From: Aquila chrysaetos chrysaetos
Lineage: Eukaryota; Chordata; Aves; Accipitriformes; Accipitridae
Assembly: GCF_900496995.4 (NCBI RefSeq)
Contig: NC_054457.1
Location: 124,001-188,000 of the forward strand
Length of the DNA: 64,000 nt
Reading direction: 5' to 3'
Part shown: piece after piece, positions 43,280 to 54,481 of the stretch
Position numbering within the stretch: the stretch's first letter is position 1
Layout of the letters: every line of letters starts with the position of its first letter
Made by a program: the position numbers and the translations under genes
The notes under the pieces: model-generated
Seen by the model: the letters and a program-made list of their open reading frames with translations, nothing else
Database searches by the model: none
What the model was told of the DNA's origin: nothing

Positions 43280-44949
43280 TGTTATGGGTTTGTGTGACGC
43301 ATTTTTTTTTGGTAGCAGGGGAGGGGGCCACAGGGGTGGCTCCTGTGACAAGCTGCTAGAAGCTCCCCTGGCTCCAAGTTGGGCCTGCCTGATACCGAAA
43401 AGCCGGTCGAAGAAACTCTCTAAGACTCGTTTTGGAGTTTTAGAAAGCAGGCATTCTTTATTGCAGCGCTGGATGCACGGGGGATAATTCCACCTAGCGT
43501 GCATGCCACAGCTTTAGCACTAACAGGTTATATAGAATAACTAATTACACATTAATCAGATTAGTATACATAAAAATGATTGCAACTGATTAACTTAGTA
43601 CTGCCTACATCCGATCATGTGCAATGAAGGATCCATTTGAGTCGAAGGGCTGCTTTTGCAACCACTGACCTATTTGAAGTTCTTGTTGGCTGTCCTTGAA
43701 GTCTTTATTCTTGTCCTTGTTCTTTGATCTTGAAGCTTAATGCAGTTTCAATCACATGTGGTCAGTTTCAACATTGTTATCATCTAGCGTACAGGAACAT
43801 CTAGTCATAATAGCCAAGAACTGCAAAACTTAGGAGTAACTGCCTCTACTAGTTAATTGCTTGGCTAAACTTTTGTCTATTGTTTCAATCATAGTGTTAG
43901 TATAAGATTTCTAATAATTATTTACCAAATCTCACTTTTACAGTCACCTAGCAGCAAACCAGTTTGCACGGCTGGTACAAAATATTAAAACCATCAAAAT
44001 ATTTAGACATACCATACAGAATGTATGGAGATATGCTATTACACCTCTGGCCCAGGCCAACCCAATCAGTGACAGTGGTAGCACCTCTGGGATAACAGAT
44101 TTAAGAAGGGGAACCTGCAGTGAGTAGGGCGATTGGAATGTGAGAGGAACACCTATCCAGATACCGAAGTCAGTGAAGAAGGAGGGGGAGGAGGTGCGCC
44201 TGAGGAGGTGGATGCCCCTGCAGCCCATGGTGAGACAGCAGCCTGTCCCCCTGCAGCCCATGGAGGTAAATAGTGGAGCAGATGCCCACCTGCAGCCCAT
44301 GGAGGAGCCCATGGCAGAGCAATCAGATGCCCCCGAAGATAGCCGTGACTCCATGGGAACGCCCACACTGGAGCAGTTTGTGACTGAAGATTGCCCCGCG
44401 GAAAGGACCCACACCAGGAAAGTTCGTGAAGAACTGCAGCCTGCGGAAAGGACTCCCGTTGGAGAAGTTCGTGAAGGACTGTCTCCTGTGGGAGGGACCC
44501 CACGGTGGAGCAGGGGACGAGTGAGGAGTCCTCCCCCTGAGGAGGAAGGAGCGGCAGAGACAGTGTGTGGCGAGCTGACCCCAACCCCCACCCCCTGTTT
44601 CCCTGCGCCGCCGGGGGGAGGGGAGGAGGTAGAGAGAACTGGGAGTGGAGTTGAGCCAGGAAGGAGGGAGGGGTGGGGGGAAGGTGTTCTAAGGTTTGGT
44701 TTTACTTCCTAATATCCTTGTTTTGATTTGACTTGTAGTAAATTAAATTGCTTTTGTTTCTTCCCCAAGTTGAGCCTGTCTTTTGCCCGTGACCATAAGT
44801 GGTGAGTGATCCCTCCCTGTCCTTGTCTCGACCCACGAGCCTGCCTTTATATTTTCTCCTCCTCATCCCGCCGTGGCCGGGGGGAGGGAGAAGTGAGCCA
44901 GCACACGGCTGTGTGGTGCTTTGTTACCAGCTGGGCTGAAACCACGAGA
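43280..44949 (+). mobile_element. LTR-X solo LTR, TSD TGGCC, with LTR inside
   Basis: Starts tgttatgggtttgtgtg and ends gggctgaaaccacgaga. The 5-bp duplication TGGCC (43275-43279 and 44950-44954) fixes both ends. It interrupts ERVL-A pol. Length is inflated by a second LTR at about 43390-44044. It carries the LTR-X minisatellite (about 44270-44520). Confidence 0.88.
43390..44044 (-). mobile_element. LTR inserted in LTR-X
   Basis: Foreign block between 'gggcctgcct' and 'cctctggcccaggcc', which are contiguous in other LTR-X copies. On the minus strand it has AATAAAGAATGCCTGC (polyadenylation signal). It is probably a solo LTR of another class I family; exact ends and duplication are unresolved. 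Confidence 0.65.
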
Positions 44950-44954
44950 TGGCC

Positions 44955-45573
44955 CTAAGGCCTGATATACCCCGGCCTCAAAGATTAACAGCTTCAGAGC
45001 TTCCTCGTGAATGCGGGTCCAGTCCCAAGCAGCTCTTTTGCGTGTTAAGTCATAGAGGGGCTGGGCTATGATAGAGAAATCGGGAACATGTTTCCTCCAG
45101 AATACTAGCGAACCTAGGGCATGTTGGAGTTCTTTCTAATTTGCAGGCATTTTCACTAGTTCAAGGATGGTCGACGTTTCGGGGAGAATGCTCGCTGTTC
45201 CTCCCCTCCACCAGATACACAGGAGCTTCACTTTGGAAGATGGGAGTTGTATCTTTTCATCTGGAATTTGGAGTCCAAATTTTTCTAGGTGAGCAATTAT
45301 CTCTGCTTGGGTCTGTCCCACTACTTTGGTATCAGGGCTGCCAATCAATATATCATCAATATACTGGTATACCTTAACCCCTTCTGCAGGAGTGATTTTG
45401 GCAAGCTCTTGAGCCAATGCATAATGAGCCATTGTCGGCACCTGTGGATATCCCTGGGGGAAATGTGTAAAAGTGAATTGCATGCCTTCCCAAGTAAAAG
45501 CAAAGCGATCTCTGTCTGCTTCCTGCAAAGGGACCATAAAGAACAGATCTTTTACATCAATTGGAAATACTAA
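44955..45573 (-). pseudogene. pol: ERVL-A reverse transcriptase fragment
   Basis: Encodes IDVKDLFFMVPL, FPQGYPQVPTMAHYALAQEL and YQYIDDILIG (catalytic YIDD), then a connection segment AALGSLVFWRKHVPDF-like in another frame. The wording of these motifs is ERVL/class III rather than gamma or beta. It is truncated upstream at 45573, and TAG-type breaks occur near 45130. Confidence 0.85.
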
Positions 45574-45606
45574 TTACTAATTGTAATACAAAAATTTTTT
45601 TTTGAG

Positions 45607-45665
45607 TGTCCTGGTTTTGGCTGGTATAGAGTTAATTGTCTTCCTAGTAGCTGGTATAGTGTTAT
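45607..45665 (+). mobile_element. LTR-Y 5' end fragment
   Basis: tgtcctggttttggctgg and gagttaattgtcttcc match the start of LTR-Y; the rest is missing. The following 300 bp (45666-45960) is unrecognised. Confidence 0.6.
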
Positions 45666-45959
45666 GTTACCAGTCTTTCTGGGCAAGAGGGATGGTGCAA
45701 AGTCCTCTCAGTCGGCAGAGCAGGATTGGGCTTCAGTGCAGTGTGGCAAGCGGGTGACATTGGACGCAGCAGGAGGATGGTGTGCACTGTTGGATTGTTG
45801 CATGCTGGAGTCAGTTCTGGTTCCATCACTACTGTGCTTTGCTCAGTTTTATCACAGTTCATTCTTGCCTGATTAACTGATTCTTACTGTAGTACTATGG
45901 ATATAGCATATAACAGTTATAGTAATGATAACATACAGTGGCAGGGTTATATAGCAACT

Positions 45960-46534
45960 AATATCATACAGGTTAATTCTGGCTATTCTCACCTAAAATC
46001 AAATCCCCCTGAGGCACACATTGGACTTCCACCTCCTTTCCCATCACCCACCAAGTGCACCCAGGTCTTTGAGCAAAAGCAATCCCATGAATGGGTTTAC
46101 CTTTGCCTGAGGCAGGAGTAACCCAGACTGTCTTCCCTAGCATATTTTTTATGTGCACTACAGGGACTTTATCCCCTTCTGCAGTACGTAAAAATTCTGA
46201 CTGGGCAGGGCCAGCCCGATTGGCAGATCATCTGGTGTTGACTAACCAGGTGGCTTTTGCGAAATGTGTATCCCAATGTTTGAAAGTTCCACCCCCCATT
46301 GCGCTCAATGTAGTCTTTAACAGTCCATTGTATCGCTCAATTTTCCCAGAGGCTGGTGCATGATAGGAGATGAGATATACCCACTCAATGCCATGCTCTT
46401 TGGCCCAGGTGTCTATGAAGTTGTTTGGGAAATGAGTCCCATTGTCGGACTCAATTCTTTCTGGGGTGCCATGTTGCCACAAGACCTGCTTTTCAAGGCC
46501 CAGGATAGTGTTCCAGGCGGTGCCAATGGGCACA
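45960..46534 (-). pseudogene. pol: ERVL-B integrase, C-terminal half
   Basis: NTILGLEKQVLWQHGTPERI, ESDNGTHF (second Asp) and ASGKIERYNGLLKTTL (Glu) identify ERVL integrase; GCTWWVMGKEVEVQCVPQGD is the C-terminal domain. It is the continuation of 61156-61361, separated by the nested insertions. Confidence 0.85.
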
Positions 46535-47024
46535 GGATTGAGACGGGGAGCCAAAGGAACCTTAGTAGATATAGTAGATATATGGATGTAGATAGGAACT
46601 GTTTAATAATTATCTAGCTTATAATGAAGTATAAAGAAATTTCAATAGGGGTAGACATGGCCCAAGGGGATGAGAGGTGATGCTTAACGTTTGCATTGTT
46701 GAGGCTAGCTGGGGCAGGAGATAGTCCCTGATAAGAAGCAGCAGTCAACCCCAAGAACCAGCCAAGACCAGCCTTGTGATTTGGATAAATGCCAAGGAGC
46801 GACTGAGTCTGCGCAGGGACAGAAGGTTAAGAGTTCACCGCGAAGACGACATACAGCCTTCATCTTCACAACCACCAGACAACCACCATAAGGAGGCACT
46901 GTGCAAGCGCAGTTGAGAGGAGACTATGGAAATGTCTTCCTGGAGCTAATTTTAATATGAAGTGGGGATAGGTCATGCCTATGTATAGGCGTATTGCGAA
47001 ACTCTATGTATATGTAACACTTGA

Positions 47025-47467
47025 TGTGGACACATATTTAGCTAACGGTCGCAAGAGCATTCCAGACGCCTTTAGAAGACCTTGAACAGAATAAACAAGA
47101 AGACAAAAAAAGAAAGATGCCAATTAGAACACAGGTGCGCATTCCACAATAAAGGGAACTTGGCACAAAGAACCTCAATTCGGCAGTTTATCTTGACCAA
47201 TTAGACTGAGACAAGTTTTGCATGTTTTAGTTGGTATAACCAATTATGTCCTATGTTTATGCGCGTGTACAGAGTTAGTATAACCAATTGTATCTTATGT
47301 TTATGCGCGTGTACAGTGTTGATATAACCAATCATATTTTATGCTTGTGCGCGTGTACAGTGACTTTTCAGAATATGTGACTATAAGTATGTGTGTGTTT
47401 TAGCAATAAAGGGTTGTCTGTTGTCTGCTCTCAAGATTACAGGCGTCCGTCTACTTCAATCTCCTCA
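47025..47467 (+). repeat. beta2 5' LTR
   Basis: tgtggacacatatttagc to caatctcctca. Has AATAAA at about 47405-47410 and three 44-bp repeat units upstream of it (47231-47362). Confidence 0.93.
47231..47362 (+). repeat. Three 44-bp U3 tandem repeats
   Basis: Units start at 47231, 47275 and 47319; each contains tataaccaat and gcgcgtgtacag. The 3' LTR has only two (60824 and 60868). This looks like an enhancer-type repeat. Confidence 0.88.
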
Positions 47468-47469
47468 AA

Positions 47470-47487
47470 TGGTGACCCCGACGTGAC
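47470..47487 (+). promoter_or_regulatory. Primer binding site, tRNA-Trp
   Basis: tggtgaccccgacgtgac; 17 of 18 bases match the complement of the vertebrate tRNA-Trp 3' end. Confidence 0.92.
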
Positions 47488-48444
47488 TGCGGGCCGAGAA
47501 AACGCTGGAATTGCTGGAAGTGCGTCCGGAGGAGACTCTAGCCGAACCATCGTCTAGCCAGCTGGACTGAGCGGACAGCCTTCTCCCGGGAGATCAATCA
47601 CCCTGCTCGTTTGGAAGTAAGGTGAGCGGCTAGAAGGATTAAAATGGGTGACCAGATGTCTGTGGAAGAAGGGGCAATTGTACAAATGCTTTCGCATATC
47701 CTCTCCATGAGAGGGATTAAGTATGATTCAAATACTTTACGTATGATGCTGAAGTGGCTTAAGGACCATGGTGCCCCCACTTCGAATGTAGAAGTCTTTG
47801 AAATTAAAAATTGGGAAGAAATGGGAAAAGTAATTTGGGACTTGGTATCGCGTGGGGACATGAAGGCTCAGAAAATCTCCGCTACGTGGAGATTGGTGCT
47901 GGAAACATTGAAAGCCCTTAAGGCAGAAAAGGAGGTGGCTGCTGCTGTAAAAATTTCAATTGAAGATACCCCGGAAAAAAAGAAAAGTGTGTGTGGCGAG
48001 GTGGTAAATAATTCGGACAGTGATGAGCAATTAAACACCGAGGGAGATGTCATTAATGGAGGCAACGATCAACCTTTAAGTAACCTGCCTCTCGAGCAGA
48101 GACCTATCCCCTCTGCACCTCCCTATGAGGCAGATACATCCCCAGGAGAAGCTATAAAAAAGTGATGGAAGGACATAAATGATAAAATGTTAACCGAAGG
48201 TCTAAATCCTGTGGCTTTTCCAGTTACAGTCAGGCAGAATGCCCCAAACGTGTGGCAACCTTTCAATTGGGATTTAATAAAAGAAGTACAGAAAACAGTA
48301 ATGGCTAATGGACTGTCTGCTCCGTTTAGTCAGGCGTTATTGGAGAATATATTTTCTGGTCAAATTTTAACGGGCTTTGACTGTACACAATTGGCTACAA
48401 TGATTTTAACCCCAACTCAGCGTCTATTATGGAAGGTGAAATGG

Positions 48445-48898
48445 TGTGATGGGTTGACCCTGGCTGGTTGCCAGGTGCCCACCAAAGCCGTTCTATCACT
48501 CCCCCTCCTCAACTGGACAGGGGAGAGAAAATATAAAAAAGAGCTTGTGGGTCGAGATAAGGACAGGAGAAATCACTCACCAATTACCGTCACGGGCAAA
48601 ACAGACTCAACTTGGGGAAAATTAACTCACTTTATTACAAATCAACCAGAGCAGGGTAATGAGAAAGAAAACCGAATCTCAGAACACCTTCCCTCCACCC
48701 CTCCCTTCTTCCCGGGCACAACTTCACTCCCGGCTTCTCTACCAACCCCCCCAGTGGCACAGGGGGACGGGGAATGGGGTTTATGGTCAGTTCATCACAC
48801 GTTTTCTGCCGCTTCATCCTCCTCAGGGGGAGGACTCATCACACTCTTTCCTGCTCCAGCGTGGGGTCCCACCCACGGGAGACAGTCCTCCACGAACG
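48445..48898 (-). mobile_element. LTR-X fragment in beta2 gag
   Basis: Starts tgtgatgggttgaccctgg, the complement of the LTR-X 3' end, and breaks off inside the minisatellite at about 48898, directly against gag zinc-knuckle sequence. The missing LTR part and the missing capsid are probably one deletion. Confidence 0.85.
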
Positions 48899-48971
48899 CC
48901 CTCGTTGTCATAAAGGGAGACATTATGCTAACCAATGCAGATCTCGTTTCACAAGTGAAGGTGTAGCTCTG

Positions 48972-50017
48972 TGTATTGGTTTTGTGTGGCAAGGTTTTGG
49001 TAGCAGGGCGGGTGTTACAGGGGTGGCTTCTGTAAGAAGCTGCTGGAAGCTTCCCCTGCGTTCGAGAGAGAGCCAATACCAGCTGGCTCTAAGACAGACC
49101 CACCGCCGGCCAAGGCCGAGCCAATCAGTGATAGTGGTAACGCCTCTGTGATAACATTTTTAAGAAGGAAAAAAGTTGGGACAGGCAGAATTCGGCAGCC
49201 GGAGAGAGGAGTGAGAACATGTAAGAGAAACAACCCTGCGGACACCAAGGTCAGTGAAGAAGGAGGGGGAGGAGATGCTCCAGGCGCCGGAGCAGAGATT
49301 CCCCTGCGGCCCGTGGTGAAGACCGTGGTGAGGCAGGCTGTCCCCCTGCAGTCCATGGAGGTCCACGGTGGAGCAGATATCCACCTGTAGCCCGTGGAGG
49401 ACCCCACGCCGGAGCAGGTGGGTTCCTGAAGGAGGCTGTGACCCCGTGGGGGACCCACGCTGGAGCAGTGTGCTCCTGAAGGACTGCACACCGTGGAAAG
49501 GACCCATGCTGGAGCAGTTCGTGAAGAACTGCAGCCCGTGGGAAGGGCCCACGTTGGAGAAGTTCGTGGAGGACTGTCTCCCGTGGGTGGGACCCCACGC
49601 TGGAGCAGGGAAGAGTGTGATGAGTCCTCCCCCTGAGGAGGATGAAGCGGCAGAAAACAACGTGTGATGAACTGACCGTAAACCCCATTCCCCGTCCCCC
49701 TGTGCCGCTGGGAGGGTTGGTAGAGAAGCCGGGAGTGAAGTTGTGCCCGGGAAGAAGGGAGGGGTGGAGGGAAGGTGTTCTGAGATTCGGTTTTCTTTCT
49801 CATTACCCTACTGTGGTTGATTTGTAATAAAGTGAGTTAATTTTCCCCAAGTTGAGTCTGTTTTGCCCGTGACGGTAATTGGTAAGTGATCTCTCCTGTC
49901 CTTATCTCGACCCACAAGCTCTTTTTTATATTTTCTCTCCCCTGTCCAGCTGAGGAGGGGGAGTGATAGAACGGCTTTGGTGGGCACCTGGCAACCAGCC
50001 AGGGTCAACCCATCACA
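48972..50017 (+). mobile_element. Solo LTR-X, TSD CTCTG
   Basis: 1046 bp from tgtattggttttgtgtgg to gggtcaacccatcaca, with a perfect duplication CTCTG (48967-48971 and 50018-50022). The antisense strand is open for 262 codons (49015-49803). Confidence 0.95.
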
Positions 50018-50045
50018 CTCTGCCACCTCGAGGTACCCCATCACC

Positions 50046-50052
50046 GGGAAAC
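50046..50052 (+). promoter_or_regulatory. beta2 slippery heptamer GGGAAAC
   Basis: Frame relations are the same as in beta1: G GGA AAC in gag, GGG AAA C in pro. Confidence 0.85.
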
Positions 50053-50888
50053 TACAAGAAGAGTGCGAGGAGCGGTGCGATGACCCCAACAGCTCTGAAA
50101 GGATCCCAGAACGGCGCCAAGAAGGATGTCTGGCAGAATTGCCAGCCCGAACAGCTGGAAGTGCCGGAGTGGATGTCTCAACAATAGAAACCATCTTACT
50201 ATGGAACTCTCAGGTACACCGTGTGCCAGTAAATGCACAAGGACCATTAGGTAATGGGCTTAGTGCCCTGTTGTTGGGACGGTCTAGTATAACATTACAA
50301 GGGGTTTTTGTGCTTCCCGGGGTGATTGATGCAGACTACACAGGTCGCATTTATGCTATGATTTGGACGCCATCTCCACCAGTATCGGTACAGGAAGGAA
50401 GCAGAATTGCACAGCTAGTCCCTTTTAAAGCAAATGTACCATGTAAGGTTAATCAACAGCGTGGCAATGCAGGGTTTGGATCTACGGGATTAGAAGCTCA
50501 AATTAGGTGGTCAATGGAGATCAATAAAACAAAACCTAGTATATCAGTAGAGTTACAAAATGCAAAGAACAGGCCAGAAAAAATAAAATTGCAAGCATTA
50601 GTGGATACTGGAGCAGATGTAACGGTTCTGTCGTGGGAGGACTGGCCTGTTACTTGGGAGCTTTCTGAGATGGATTCGAAACTGTTCGGTGTGAGAGGAT
50701 TGTCAAAAACTCGACAAAGCAAATATATGATTCAATTGATTTGTCAAAATTCAGTTTCTTATATCAAACCTTATGTAACCAATATCCCTATGAACCTGAT
50801 AGGCAGGGATGCATTAAGTCAAATGGGATGTGTGCTTAGTACAGGAGACAATTTTGTGGCGCGGCCATTGACGGGCGACCATGCCTAA
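50053..50888 (+). CDS. pro: beta2 pro: dUTPase plus protease
   Basis: Open from the slippery site to TAA at 50886-50888. dUTPase motifs: AGSAGVDV (altered motif 1, Pro to Ala), GRSS, GVIDADYTG (Tyr kept), RIAQLVPF, GFGSTG. Protease: LVDTGADVTV and LIGRDAL. It is one of the few uninterrupted retroviral frames in the window. Confidence 0.87.
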
Positions 50889-53493
50889 AACTGAAATGGA
50901 AAACAGAGGAACCGGTTTGGGTAGATCAATGGCCGCTGACTGAATCTAAGGTCGCCATCTTGAAACAGTTAGTACAGGAGCAATTGGAACAAGGGCACTT
51001 GGTGAATACCACGAGCCCTTGGAATACACCAGTTTTTGTCATTCCAAAAAAATCTGGGAAATGGAGACTGTTGCATGATTTAAGAAAAATAAATGAAGTA
51101 ATGGAAAATATGGGAGCCCTTCAATTAGGGTTACCCATGCCTACTATGGTTCCACAAGGATGGAACATTTTGATTATTGATTTAAAGGATTGTTTCTTTA
51201 CAATATATTTAGACCCGAAAGATGCGGAAAAATTTGCCTTTTCTATCCCCACCATAAACAAACAGGAACCCATGGAACGTTATCATTGGGTAGTTCTGCC
51301 ACAAGGAATGAAAAATTCTCCAACCATATGCCAATCCTATGTATCCCAAGCTCTAAAGGGGTTTAGACAACAAAATCCAGACTTGATTATTTATCACTAT
51401 ATGGATGATATCTTGATAGCAGGGAAAAGAGAGTTATGTGAAAAGCTCAAAGAATTGACTACACAATTGTCTGATTTTGGTTTAAAAATAGCACCAGAAA
51501 AGGTACAAAAAATGCAACCATGGAAATATTTAGGCTGGAAGATTTTAGAATAAACTATAGTTCCACAAAAACTGGAAATTACAGACAAGATTGAAACATT
51601 GAATGATGTGCAAAAATTACTGGGGACAATCAATTGGGTTCGAACACTGTTGGGAATAGATAATGAGCTTCTGACCTCTTTATTTGAAATGTTACGAGGC
51701 GACACTACCTTAACGGCACCTCGACAATTGACCCCTCAAGGTAAACAAGCATTACAACAGATAGCAGATATAATATCCCAGAGTCAGGCTTTTAGGATTG
51801 AAGAAAATCTTGACATTAATCTTAGCATTTTAAACCAAGAAAAACAACCCCTTGGGATCATATATCAATGGGAGGGGAGTCACAAAGACTTGTTAATAAT
51901 AGAATGGATCTTTTTAGCTCACCAGGCCCGAAAAACCATATTTTCTCGAATTGAAATTATTTCAGAATTAATTATAAAGGGGAGACGTCGGATTATTGAG
52001 ATTTGTGGACAAGAACCACACACGATTGTCGTTCCTTTGACTCAAGGATATTTACAATGGTGTCTACAGAATAGTCTAACTTTACAAATTGCTTTTGCAG
52101 ATTTTGAAGGAAAGATAGATATTCATCTTCCTGCACACAAAATGTTTACCTTGCTACAAAATATACAACTAGAAGAAAAAGAATTGTGTGCAGAGTTACC
52201 TACTGATGGTCCTACAGTATTTACGGATGGCAGTGGAAAAAACAGGAAAGGCAGTAGTAGTTTGGAAAGAAGGTCAGGTATGGAAAAATCACATTGTCAC
52301 ATGTGAAGGCTCCCCCCAAGTGGTAGAACTTCAAGCTGTAATAGAAGTATTTAAAAAGTGGCAGGATGTTGAGGTCAATATTATTGCTGATTCTTTATAC
52401 GTGGCAGGTGTAGTAAAACGCTTGAGACGGGCTTATTTGAAAGAAATTGATAACATCACATTGTTTGAAAAATTTAAGATGTTGCTATTTCTGTTAAACC
52501 AACGGACAAAGTGTTATTATATAATGCATGTGCGAAGTCACACCAGTTTGCCTGGATGGATCACAGAAGGGAATAAACGAGCTGATTTACTAGCTAATCC
52601 TGTATGGACTGGGCCACCCCCCAATAAACTTCTACAGGCACATGGAGCTCATAGTTTTTTTCCACCAACCAGCGAAAGTATTAGCCAAACAGTTTCAAAT
52701 TTCTATAGCAGATGCCAAAGCCATCATTCAATCCTGTGCTGAGTGCCAGAAATTATCTGGGCACGGAGATGGCGCTGTAAATCCTAGGGGTCTGCAATCC
52801 TTGCAATTGTGGCAGACTGATGTGACTCATTTACCAGCTTTTGGAAAATTGTGTTATGTTCATGTTTCTGTTGATACATATTCCTTGATGATATGGGCCA
52901 CAGCACTTGTGGGTGAAACAAGTCGACATCTACAAACACACTTACGACAAGCATTTGCAATAATGGGTGTCCCGGCCCAGATAAAACCAGATAATGGACC
53001 ATGTTTTATAGCACAACGGACTCAGGAATTTTTTCAGCAATGGGGAGTTACTCATATTACCAACATTCCTCATTCTCCCACAGGTCAAGCTATAATCGAA
53101 CGTACTCATAAAGTATTAAAAGATTTTTTAAAAAAACAAAAAACGGGGGAATTAGGGGAACCTCCTTCAAATAGACTCATGAAAGCAATATATGTGATGA
53201 ATTTTTTGACTCTGCGTGGAGAGTCAGTTGTTCCCCTTGTAGTTCAGCATTTTCAAACAATGAATAGTGGGATTCAAAATATTGATAATGGGTGGAAAGT
53301 CTGGGTTAAAAATATTGAGCGTCAGCAATGGGAAGGACCTTTTAAAGTAATAACGTGGGGCCGAGGTTATGCTTGTGTCATTACAGAAAATGGGCCAAAG
53401 TGGATTCCAACTAAATGGATGAAACCTTGTGCTGAGATTGATATGGAACACACTGACTGTAGTAAGCAGCATGACAGTGACACCGGTGATTGA
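50889..53493 (+). pseudogene. pol: beta2 pol (stop and two frameshifts)
   Basis: RT has LPQGM and YMDD (YHYMDDILIA). TAA at 51551-51553 follows PWKYLGWKILE. The connection and RNase H (TVFTDGSGK) continue in frame to an A-run near 52240, where the frame shifts. RNase H proceeds (IIADSLYVAG, KRADLLAN), then a second shift near 52640. Integrase is then open to 53493 with WQTDVTH, PDNGPCF and GQAIIERTHK, plus the GPF-type domain WEGPFKVITWGRGYACV. The pol frame is -1 relative to pro. Confidence 0.93.
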
Positions 53494-53720
53494 TCCACAT
53501 CGTTTAACACCGTGGGACAGTAAGAATGTTTGGGTGACAGTGGCTAAAGCTATTAATCAAACCTCTTTTTGTGTGTCTTTTATTCTTATGTATTTTATTA
53601 GGTATAATGTTGCTTTTGCCGTGTTTAATTAACTGTGTTCATAGGTTTTTGCAAAGGGCAATACAACATGTTGTTAATTGTCAAAAAAACAAAAAAGGGG
53701 GAATTGTGGACACATTTAGC
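53429..53720 (+). pseudogene. env: beta2 env remnant
   Basis: The first ~50 residues of the surface protein (DPHRLTPWDSKNVWVTVAKA, near 53480-53541) run almost directly into a membrane anchor in another frame (LLFLCILLGIMLLLPCL, near 53580-53635). A short cytoplasmic tail then ends in the LTR. About 1 kb of env compared with beta1 is deleted. Confidence 0.75.
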
Positions 53721-53833
53721 TAACATTAGTTGCAAGAGCATTCCAGACGCCTTTAGAAGACCTTGAACAGAATAAACAAGAAGACAAAAAAAGAAAGATG
53801 CCAATTAGAAGAACACAGGTGCGCATTCCACGA
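53705..53833 (+). repeat. beta2 3' LTR, left part
   Basis: Starts tgtggacacatttagc after a purine tract (aaaaaagggggaat, about 53691-53704). It stops at the CACGA duplication where gamma2 has inserted, and continues at 60738. Confidence 0.92.
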
Positions 53834-54267
53834 TGTTATAGACGCTCGTGACAAATTGGAGGAGCCAATCTGTATTAAATAAAAGATCGAATTTATTAGC
53901 AAGCGATAAAAGAGCAAAACAGCGCTGGGCGGCCGGGGAGACAGTGCTCCACCACAACCTCGCGCCCAAACAGGGGAAGAGCCTCTTTATTTATACAGTC
54001 TTTTTAGTCCCTGATATGTGATGGCTGGCTGGTATCTTCGGTATCTTGTGCCATCAGGTGTTAAGTGGTCGTAATTTGCCTTCTGGTGGTTGTTGGGATG
54101 AAGGCCGAAGTCTTCCTCAGCTGTTCTTTAGGTGACTCAAGTCCCATTCATGCTCTGTAAACGTCTCTCTACATATGCTAATCATCGGTACTCATGGTCT
54201 TAGATAAGTGAAGAATATCCCTACCTCCACATGCGATTTCATGAACAAAGTTAACCCGTTCATTACA
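53834..54267 (-). repeat. gamma2 3' LTR
   Basis: On the minus strand starts tgtaatgaacggg and ends tataaca. A polypurine tract GAAAAGGGGGGAT (54268-54280) precedes it. Confidence 0.93.
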
Positions 54268-54481
54268 ATCCCCCCTTTTCTATTTTATCCTGATTTTGTT
54301 CATTAAATCGATCTAATACTTCTTTTGCCCGTCCGAGGATAGGATTAATTCCTTCATCCTCGATTTGTTCATATTGTTTTCGTAGCAGCATTAAGTGTGC
54401 AGCTTCTAAGCGCCCTTTAACAATAGCGATCACTTTATTAAAAATGCATGGCCTAACAAGCAAATACCACAGTAACATCAT
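54263..54481 (-). pseudogene. env: gamma2 env C-terminal tail remnant
   Basis: LLWYLLVRPCIFNKVIAIV is an anchor-type stretch, then KGRLEAAHLMLLRKQYEQIE, a polar tail typical of class I env, ending EKGGL and stopping within the LTR. The surface and ectodomain parts are not recognisable upstream. Confidence 0.65.

Larger units (their letters stand above)
47644..50187 (+). pseudogene. gag: beta2 gag (stop, deletion, two LTR insertions)
   Basis: Matrix starts MGDQMSVEEGAIVQML (47644). The linker holds PSAPPY (48109-48126), an overlapping PSAP and PPxY late-domain motif. TGA stops the frame at 48163-48165. Capsid N-terminal part continues in frame to about 48444, where a minus-strand LTR-X fragment begins. 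About 630 nt of capsid and the first zinc knuckle is missing, judged against beta1. A partial second knuckle (KGRHYANQCRSRF) is at 48900-48960. The plus-strand LTR-X follows, then the gag C-terminus with the slippery site and a stop at 50185-50187. Confidence 0.88.

Noticed and set aside
47231-47362. 44-bp repeats as a CRISPR-like array
   Set aside because: Tandem without spacers, in an LTR of a vertebrate ERV.
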